Source of the DNA: Cristatella mucedo
Lineage: Eukaryota; Bryozoa; Phylactolaemata; Cristatellidae
Direction of reading: 5' to 3'
Length of the DNA stretch: 64,000 nucleotides
Assembly (NCBI GenBank): GCA_009760855.2
Contig: WPIO01000024.1
Coordinates: 2,040,001 to 2,104,000 of the forward strand
Below the pieces are notes generated by a model. The model was not told where the DNA came from, did not search any database, and was given only the letters and a program-made list of their open reading frames with translations. A program made the position numbers and the translations under genes. This document shows, one piece after another, positions 57,538 to 64,000 of the stretch (within the stretch, counting starts at the first letter, position 1; every line of letters begins with the position of its first letter).

Positions 57538-58390
57538 TTATTGTGAAATTTCTATTGTAGCCATAACATCTGAAACAATATTAACAGGATTCCCATTTTT
57601 ATCTGTTAGACTATTTTTAAAACTACTTATTTCTTCTATGTCTCCACGATTTTGTAAGTATAATATATTAGAAATATGAAGATCAACTTTCTCTCCTGGA
57701 ATAACATCATTTATATCAATAGTATATAATGATGAACATTGTTGTAAAAATCTGTTTTTAAACTCAACTTGAAAGTAATGCATCTGGTGTTATTCACAGT
57801 ATTGGTGACACACTAGGTTTCAACTCAAACCAACAGGGATCCTTTGATCCTGCAATGGTTGAGGAACACCATATGGAGCTATTGAAAAAGCTATGTTTTT
57901 CACTGGTATTTACAAAGCTTGGAATAAATGCACTTGCCCGATAATTCTGGAGTAAAATGTATTAGTGTTGATTGTGATTTAGTCGATCCTAATACAAACT
58001 ATGTAGAGTAATATAATTGCCCATTACTTGCATTATTATTTTATCATCTGTATAAATACTAAATTTTACTCCATTGATATTTTTCTATTAAAAGAGTCAT
58101 AAAAGCATTAGTTAATTTCAAAGAAATATTGATAGCATCTACAATTTTCAAACTATCATAGTATCCTGCTGGGATTTTTATTGATTCTACAACTGGTGTT
58201 TTATAGTTTCTTTTTAACTAAGCATATTATTTACTCCAGTAACAATATTAGAAATTACTCTTTTTGTATAAGTAAATTCTACTTTTCTTAGTCTAATTTT
58301 ATTTTTAAAACCAGAATTTGATCCAAGTAGGATAGTTGGAATTAATGTTTTTGCTTCAGAACTAGTAGTTCCTGTTAATCTTATCGACAT
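57538..58390 (-). pseudogene. Penton-like minor capsid protein, broken
   Basis: Starts at ATG 58390, overlapping the end of the upstream gene by about 28 bases, and ends at 57538: about 284 residues, fitting the single-jelly-roll minor capsid protein of Polintons. Visible pieces: MSIRLTGTTSSEAKTLIPT, then KTPVVESIKIPAGYYDSLKI, GVKFSIYTDD, VDLHISNILYL and the C-terminal LTDKNGNPVNIVSDVMATIE, similar to the D..G.P.....V...I end of penton-like proteins. Position between spike-like and capsid genes supports it. Frame changes near 58215, 58070 and 57785 and several stops are present. Confidence 0.55.
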
Positions 58391-59607
58391 TCTTATATTC
58401 TATTTCAGCAATTTCTATAACAACTGCTGTCTGTTGTGAACCAAAGACTGAAATTTTGTAACTTGGATCTGTAACTGTAATCAATGTATCTGAAATAGAA
58501 TCACCAGAAATTGTGTGATACTCAATAATATTTGGTTCGTATACTATTTGTTCCCAAAGATAGAAATTGTAAGCGAAACTTCTTAGGACATTTGTTTTAA
58601 GAATATTTATGTAACTAGTTCCGCTTGCAACTAAGTTTCAATTTACTAACATTAAGTTTAGATCTGAAACAAAAACTTCATTTTCTGAAATAAACCTAAA
58701 ATTTGGTGTACAAACTACTTTATTATTAATATTGAGACAAATTGTTGAAAAGTTTGGATCGTTTGTATAAGTAGAGCCAGTGAAACCAAGTATAGTTGAT
58801 ATACTAGATTTATTTGCAAGGAATTTCATAACAACTGGCATTGTAATCCAAGAGTTAGAAGTTGCAGTATCAATACCTAACACAAATTTATCAGTAGTAG
58901 ATCCAGAATGAGTAATAGAATTATTTATCATATCTTTAATTCCAATGTTTACATCATCTGTAATGGCAGCATAAATTTCAGGTCTAATTGTTATAGTTTG
59001 CCCAGAACCACCTGATACTCTTTAAAAAAAAAAGTTATTATGAGCAGTTATATTTTTTATAGAATTTTTTCCGACAAGCTTTTTAAAACATATCTTAAAC
59101 TTTGTATTCCTAAGCATAATAGGATTATCGATGTGTGCTCTAATAGGATCAGTTGTCCCAGTAATATTAAATACATATCCATCTTTGCTTGCTGAAGTAG
59201 CCTTTCTAATAGCCTCAAGATTGTTCAACATATCATGAGAAATTTCTACAAGTTCTGTCATTCTATATATCATACAAAAGCAGCTTATAATTTCTTTCAA
59301 TGCATGACTTTCGTACTTTTCTAGATTTTCCAAGATAATCTACAGCAGCACTAATTGAATTTACTACTCTTGTAATTCCAGCAGAAAGTTCGCGAATCCA
59401 TAGTTCTATCTTATCAAATACTTTTGAATCATTTTTTACAACTAATGGAACTACTTCAAAGCTTTCTCGAATGCTATTGCCTTTTCTTTTTAATATTCAA
59501 GAAACATAATTATAAATATTTTCTGTTCTTACACTTCTTTTACCTTTTTTATCTCTTGTTGCTTTATGAATTTCTTCTAACGTTGGATAAGGTTCATTTT
59601 CATCCAT
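58362..59607 (-). pseudogene. Possible spike or virion protein of the Polinton
   Basis: Starts at ATG 59607 (MDENEPYPTLEEIHKATRD) and ends at the TAG at 58362, about 415 residues. Parts: an N-terminal helical region to about 59340, broken by a TGA; 59333-59022, with YVFNITGTTDPIRAHIDNP; an in-frame TAA at a T-run (59022-59024); SGGSGQTITIRPEI; 58931-58638, with FVLGIDTATSNSWITMPVVM and TGSTYTNDPNFSTICLNI; then a frame change to LWEQIVYEPNIIEYH and QQTAVVIEIAEIEY. The C-terminal two thirds look beta-rich. No family recognised; position among capsid genes suggests a structural role (inference). It could be two genes. Confidence 0.5.
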
Positions 59608-59677
59608 TTTTTCAAGTAATAATTTCAGTCCTTTGTGTTAATAATTAGTTCTTTTTCAGTAACTATTTCTTTTAATT

Positions 59678-60499
59678 CTATATTTGAAAAACAATAGATT
59701 CATCGTATTGTTTTTGTATCTCAGTTGAGCGTTCGTCTTTCATCAAGCTTACATAATCAGTTACATAATCATAAATATTTCTAACAGTTTCTCCAAAGTC
59801 TTCACTATGATGTTTATTTTCTTGTGCTTCGCTTAGTTTAGCAGGTATTGAATACATGCTAAAGTCCTTATTAGTTTCTGTCATTCCATCTCCTAACCTT
59901 TCTACACCTAAAAGAACGTAACCATGTTTTTCTTTTAGAAAATCAAGTAGATTAGATTTCTCTAAATCTTGTATTCTTTTGATTGTTTTCTTTGGTGAAC
60001 CAGTATTTGGATGTATTCCTAACTCGTCAGCTAAAGTTTTTTGAACATTGTCAATAGCTTCTCTTACTTCTGGATTAAGTGGATGTGTCTCTGATTGATT
60101 TAAAATTGCAATTGCTTTTTTTCAACTCACCTGAGTTGACAGCTTTAATTTCTTTTTCTAGCGTATGTGGAATATCTGATGCAGCTTTATATTCCAAAGC
60201 CTTTTTTAGAGAATCTCAGTTTTCCATTTGCATAGCAAGTTTTGGTCTAACTTTTTAAGTTTTTCAATAACTACATTCCCAGAATTATCAATCAATTCTT
60301 CTAGTGCGCGTTGATTTAGATGAGATTCAACTCTATCTCTTGCTGATATATCTGCTTCAAGTCTTTGTATTTCTTGATCATTTTGTAATTTAGTTGCTTA
60401 TCTTAGATATTCCAAGTTTTTTTATTGTAGCTTCAATGTCAAGCGCTTCTTGAACACTTCCCCTGTAGGCTTTCTTGCTTGAAAAAATCCTTCCATCAT
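59678..60499 (-). pseudogene. Coiled-coil protein of the Polinton
   Basis: Starts at ATG 60499 (MMEGFFQARKPTG), 14 bases after the ATPase stop, and ends at 59678. Frame changes near 60440, 60395 and 60200 divide it. Readable pieces: NDQEIQRLEADISARDRVES (coiled coil), VIEKLKKLDQN, and from about 60112 a clean frame to the end with HPLNPEVREAIDNVQKTLAD, KKTIKRIQDLEKSN and GYVLLGVERLGDG. Acidic/basic heptad-like, no signal peptide, no known family. Only 70 bases separate it from the next gene, so the two were probably co-transcribed. Confidence 0.55.
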
Positions 60500-60512
60500 T
60501 TTCCTAGATCCA

Positions 60513-61103
60513 TCAAGTATTAAAAATAGTAACTAATTGCTTTCCAGTAGAATTAACAGACAAAATTCTTCCTTCAGATTCAGTTTTATTTAAGTCTAAA
60601 ATACGATATTCAAAACGATTCCTTGTACAAGAATTAACCCAATCTCTAAATTGTCTCTTATCAATATCTCCACTATATGCTTCTCGAATATATTCTATAT
60701 ATGTTGCAATTTGTTTGAAAATTATTATCATATTTACATTGTTTCTGATTTCTCTCTTAGGAGTATTAGTTAAACCTTGAGCAAGATAAAATATATTTAG
60801 TCCTTTATGTCTTCCTCGTGTAAAATAATCTAATATTTTTGCTTGATCGTCTGTCATTAAAAGTACAACATGTTTACAGTTTGTGCATGTGTCTACTTCT
60901 GGCATTTAATCAATACCATTAATCCAAACATATGCACCTTTTTCTTTTGTCGTTGACAAAAGACCATGATGTAACTTTTCGTCTAAGCTTGAAGCAATAA
61001 TTGCACAAGTATCGTAAATTACCATTCTGTAGAATATCCAATTCATGATTAAATGGGACTTTCCAGATCCACGAGGACCAAGTACTAGAGCTCTAATAGG
61101 CAC
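60513..61103 (-). pseudogene. Packaging ATPase (A32/FtsK-HerA type), one nonsense codon
   Basis: Pumps genome DNA into the capsid in Polinton-like viruses. The frame begins ALVLGPRGSGKSH, a perfect Walker A (GPRGSGKS), and continues to KGAYVWINGID, where TAA at 60906-60908 interrupts. The same frame continues to 60513 with KHVVLLMTDDQ (Walker B region with DD), YFTRGRHKGLNIFYLAQG and REIRNNVNMIIIFKQ, the sensor and arginine-type motifs of this family. About 196 residues plus a missing N-terminus. No ATG is in frame: 61103 is GTG, and the frame is open upstream only to about 61150, so the start is lost or shifted. Apart from the single stop it is the best preserved element gene. Confidence 0.92.
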
Positions 61104-61208
61104 ATTTGGTAACAGCTCTTTGTGACCAGTGTCACGTCTTGTCCAAAATTAAAAGCCCCGACTCTCAAAGCAATTTCCTACACGAAAAATGGTCTTATGT
61201 TAATAGAA
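61104..61208. promoter_or_regulatory. Divergent intergenic region of the Polinton
   Basis: This short stretch separates the leftward gene block (ATPase onwards) from the rightward block (zinc-ribbon onwards), so promoters for both directions should lie here. A perfect small palindrome GTGAC-CAGT-GTCAC lies at 61122-61135. Its function is inference. Confidence 0.3.
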
Positions 61209-61533
61209 ATGAAAATCTATTGCTTAAAATGTAAGCGCCCAACTGGCAGTATTCATGAAGAATACGTTGAAATAAATAGAACGACAGGGCCTAGAGAAAG
61301 GATTAAAGCTATTCGCACAATTTGTGAACCTAAGAAATCAAAGTTTGTAAAACTAAAAAATGAAACTACTGGAATGGGAGTAGTATTATCTCATGGTAAA
61401 AAGTTGGGTAGTGACGTAGGAAATGAGTGTAGCGAGTGGAGCATTATCTCATGGCAAAAGATTAGGTACTGGTAGTAAAGAGCGAATACTTTCTGAGTTC
61501 CGAAAAACTATAAACAGTTTAGAGAAAACATAA
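61209..61533 (+). pseudogene. Small zinc-ribbon/core-like protein of the Polinton
   Basis: ATG 61209 gives MKIYCLKCKRPTGSIHEEYV, then RERIKAIRTICEPKKSKFVK. Small Polinton/adintovirus proteins with an N-terminal YC.KCK..T knuckle and a second C..C are known. Here the first CLKC is intact but the second pair keeps only one Cys (TICEP). The open frame stops at 61475; in a second frame SHGKRLGTGSKERILSEF runs to the stop at 61531-61533. A 57-base partial duplication (SHGKKLG and SHGKRLG) precedes the frame change. Predicted DNA- or virion-associated by analogy only. Confidence 0.6.
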
Positions 61534-61544
61534 AAAGTTCTTTG

Positions 61545-62055
61545 TTTTAAAAATAATAGTAATATAATTGATAAAGCGCCCCCAGGGAACCCAATCTCTT
61601 TCTAGGCGCTTTGCATTTGCTGCAAAGGGAAGCGCGATTGAATGGTGAGTAATATCATGCATGATAAACATGAATAACATGGTTACGGGTGACATGCACA
61701 GGGTCAGCATACAAATGTAGTTAGTGGCAGCATGCACAGTGTCAGCACGCATAAGCACATGAATGACGAATCACAAGGACCCACTAAATGCTGTCCTAAA
61801 TAGGTATGTTTTTAAGTTCTTTTTAAATGTGGTCAAGTCAGGGGATGTTCTGACGCAAGTCGGGAGGGAGTTCCAGGCTTTGGGAGCATACGAACTAAAT
61901 GCACGGTCGCCAAAGGATTTGAGATTTCTACGAGGTATTGGTAAACTGCTGGATTCCGAGAAGCGAGTGGTACGATGCTTGGCCTAATGGGTGAGTAGAT
62001 CTCAGATATAGGCTGGAGCCAAAGAATGAAGTGACCTAAAAGTGAGCGACAAGAC
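61545..62055 (-). mobile_element. LINE-A inserted at the start of the protease gene
   Basis: Minus-strand LINE-A 3' end: tail (AATAATAGTAATATAATT), hairpin complement (AAAGCGCCCCCAGGGAACCC), untranslated region, then C-terminal codons to GAGCGACAAGACTTC. 5'-truncated. The protease frame begins immediately to its right without an ATG, so the insertion probably removed or separated the start. The copy is little diverged. Confidence 0.92.
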
Positions 62056-62057
62056 TT

Positions 62058-62440
62058 CATTGACTGACTTAGAGATATTTGAGTACATAAAAGAACTATA
62101 TATAAACATCTTTTGTGGAGTATTTGCAAGAAATGAATTAGGAAAACAAAAATAAAATGAATATTTTATTTGTAATACAGGTAAATCTGACCTAGTGATT
62201 TATCATTGGGTAGCACTTCAAAAAGTAGGAGATTCTTCTTTTTACTTTGATTCGTTCGGTGCTCCACCAATGCCAGAAGTAATTGACTATTTCGGACTTG
62301 AACCAAGTTTTCAAACTCTCCAACTACTAGAATACAAACAAAGAGATTGTGGAATGAGGTGTCTAATTTTTTTTTTAACTGATAGATTCAACTTATTTTT
62401 GTATTGCTATGGAATTACTATTTTTAAATTAAACGAACAT
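62058..62440 (+). pseudogene. Adenain-type cysteine protease of the Polinton
   Basis: Matures capsid proteins in adenoviruses and Polintons. The frame directly after the LINE reads SLTDLEIFEYIKEL, then FCGVFARNELG; a TAA interrupts at about 62153, and the same frame continues with YHWVALQKVG (catalytic His at 62204), FYFDSFGAPPMPEV (catalytic Asp at 62249) and YKQRDCGMRCLIFF (Gln and catalytic Cys at 62348). All triad residues are therefore retained. The N-terminus is lost to the LINE-A and the end after CLIFFL is of uncertain frame. Identification rests on the HW...FDSFG...CG..C order. Confidence 0.9.
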
Positions 62441-62456
62441 TTTCCCTTGTATAAAA

Positions 62457-64000
62457 ATGGAAAATCAAGAAAGAAGATTAGTTGTACTAGAAAGTTCTGC
62501 ATTTGTTATCCCAAAATCAAAACCAGGACAAATCCATGTTAAAGAAAATATGATGAAAAATTCTAAACCTTATCTTAATTAATGGGTTTATATTACACAA
62601 GATATGCTACCTTTTCGTAAAAATGCAGTTACTTGTGCTATCTCAGTGGAAGACTCCAGAGTATTGACGTGAATGGACAAAGATCATCTGAAGTACCTCT
62701 GAAATATGGAGTACCTGAGGGCTCCGTGCTAGGTCCGGTTCTTTTCACGGTTTATACTCTCCCTCTAGCTGATGTGATTGCCAAGCACAATCTAGGCTTT
62801 CACTTCAATGCGGATGACACTCAGTTGTAAATTTGCTTTGATCCCTCCCAGCCTTCGAGCATCTGAAATTCTCTCAACTCACTTGCTGCATGCATTGATG
62901 ACATCCGCACATGGATGGCAACACATTTTCTAAAACTAAACGATAAGAAAACTAACTTACTAGTTATGGGCAAACCCAGTGTGATTCAGAGATTGGAAAG
63001 GCTGACTCTCACAATTGGCTCTGCCAGCATATCTCCTGTTGAATCAGCTCGAAATCTAGGTGTCATATTCCAAAGCGACCTCTCGTTAGACGACCATGTC
63101 AGCTCACCAGTCAAATCTGCCTTTTTTCAGCTTCTTAAAATTGCTCAAATTCGGGCATGTTTAGGTAAGGATACCACTTCCAAGTTGGTCCATGCATTCG
63201 TGACATCCCGACTCGACTTCTGCAACTCACTCGTTACTGGCCTACCAGCATCTGCGATCAGGCGATTGCCGCTGGTGCAAAACTCCGAAGCAAGGCTTGT
63301 CTGTCGTGAGCGTCGCAGTTGCCACATTACTCCACTTCTCGCCGACCTGCACAGGCTACCAGTCAAGCAATGGATTGAGTTCAAGGTTTTGTTGATCACT
63401 TTTAGGTCACTTCATTCTATGGCTCCAGCTTATCTCTCCGACATACTCCCCCGTCAGGCCAAGCATCGTACCACCCGCTTTTTGAAATCCGACAGTCTAG
63501 AAATACCTCGTACAAGCCTCAAATCCTTTGGGGACCGTGCATTTGGTTCGTATGCTCCCAAAGCCTGGAACTCCCTCCCGACCTGCGTCAGAACATCCCC
63601 TGACCTGTCCACATTTAAAAGTAACTTAAAAACACACCTATTTAGGACAGCATTTAGTGGGTCCCTGTGATTTGTCCTTGATGTGCTTATGTGTGCTGAC
63701 ACTGTGCATGCTGCCACAAACCACATTTGCATGCTGACCCTGTGCATGTCACCCCTAACCATGTTATTCATTTTGTTTGTTTTTCAAGCATGATTTTACT
63801 TACCATTCAATTGCATTTCCCTTTGCAGCAAATGTAAAGCGCCTAGAAAGAGATTAAGTTCTCTGAGGGCGCTTTATCCAGTGAGTTACTATTATCATTA
63901 TTATAATTATTCTGAATCAAGACCTAATATAGGATTAAAGGTTGATCAAGTGAAAGTTTGCAACGATGATAATAAGTTTGAATTTAAGCCATCAGACTTT
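62457..64000 (+). pseudogene. Unidentified Polinton ORF split by a LINE-A, open at window end
   Basis: ATG 62457 begins MENQERRLVVLESSAFVIPK and continues to KENMMKNSKPYLN, a TAA at about 62580, then WVYITQDMLPFRKNAVTC up to the LINE at about 62637. On the other side (from about 63913) an open frame reads ESRPNIGLKVDQVKVCNDDN to the end of the window. Matching AT-rich composition suggests these are the two halves of one gene, though frame identity cannot be shown. No family recognised; in many Polintons structural or replication genes lie here. Confidence 0.5.
62637..63898 (+). mobile_element. Well preserved LINE-A copy inserted in the Polinton
   Basis: 5'-truncated at the reverse transcriptase palm (YLSGRLQSIDVNGQR), with [12 protein letters not shown] and a catalytic box FNADDTQL (Tyr of YADD changed to Asn). 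A stop after QL at 62828 is followed by a 251-residue open frame (62915-63670) covering NLGVIFQSDLSLDDHV, SRLDFCNSLVTGLPA and FKSNLKTHLFRTAFSGSL. The full 3' untranslated region, hairpin (AAAGCGCCTAGAAAGAGATT) and ATTATCATTATTATAATTAT tail follow. Among the youngest-looking LINE-A copies here. Confidence 0.95.

Larger units (their letters stand above)
52158..64000. mobile_element. Endogenous Polinton/Maverick (adintovirus-like), partial, inactivated
   Basis: A contiguous AT-rich block carrying the Polinton hallmark set: retroviral-type integrase, A32-like packaging ATPase, adenain-type protease, major capsid protein and a penton-like protein, tightly packed with gaps of tens of bases. Genes from ATPase to integrase are all on the minus strand; the zinc-ribbon protein, protease and a following ORF are on the plus strand. 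Two LINE-A copies are inserted (61545-62055, 62637-63898) and most genes have stops or frameshifts. The left terminus is probably near 52160-52240, but no terminal inverted repeat or target duplication could be fixed. The right end lies beyond the window. DNA polymerase B was not seen. Confidence 0.93.

Noticed and set aside
52158-61103. Bacterial prophage or contaminant
   Set aside because: Tail-fibre-like repeats and compact gene packing suggested it, but the integrase, protease and ATPase are of Polinton type and animal LINE copies are inserted in the block.

Overview
The window reads as non-genic, transposon-rich DNA from an invertebrate animal; the species cannot be named from the sequence. 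The reasons are: two families of non-LTR retrotransposon of the L2/CR1 type (called LINE-A and LINE-B here), present as about 25 mostly 5'-truncated and decayed copies; two tRNA-derived SINE families; a hAT DNA transposon; and an endogenous Polinton/Maverick. No complete host gene, rRNA, true tRNA or CRISPR array was recognised. The only plausible host coding sequence is one exon of a secreted CUB-like protein (13529-14047), which has a decayed paralogue about 5 kb downstream.

Layout. 1-2950: nothing recognised. 2960-4880: hAT transposase relic on the minus strand, split by a LINE-B. 5090-8775: LINE-A and LINE-B fragments, including a small inverted pair. 8820-9720: degenerate repeat units. 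10650-10915: LINE-A scrap. 12845-14310 and 17988-19850: a segmental duplication carrying the CUB-like exon, with LINE-A copies between and a LINE-B inside the second copy. 20365-22690: SINE-2 copies, a LINE-B, a 77-bp tandem repeat and a 117-bp duplication. 24113-33725: a cluster of LINE-A copies, the longest being 30690-33725 with endonuclease and reverse transcriptase regions, and a relic of another invertebrate repeat protein at 29845-30620. 33725-42400: mostly unassigned, with LINE-A and SINE scraps. 42428-44631: the best preserved LINE-B. 44892-45080: a 27-bp repeat that reads as 9 residues. 45100-52030: mostly unassigned, with short fragments.

The most interesting part is 52035-64000. 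Behind a 123-bp hairpin the sequence becomes visibly AT-rich and is densely tiled by genes of one Polinton/Maverick (adintovirus-like) element running past the window end. On the minus strand, from right to left: packaging ATPase, coiled-coil protein, possible spike protein, penton-like minor capsid protein, two small virion-type proteins, double-jelly-roll-type major capsid protein, YqaJ-type nuclease, tail-fibre-like repeat protein, and retroviral-type integrase. On the plus strand: a zinc-ribbon protein, an adenain-type cysteine protease and an unidentified ORF, plus a possible spliced small gene at the far left. Almost every gene carries stops or frameshifts, and two LINE-A copies (61545-62055 and 62637-63898) are inserted, so this is a fossil. 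It would have encoded integration (integrase), capsid assembly, maturation (protease) and genome packaging (ATPase). A protein-primed DNA polymerase B was not seen and would be expected to the right of the window if present.
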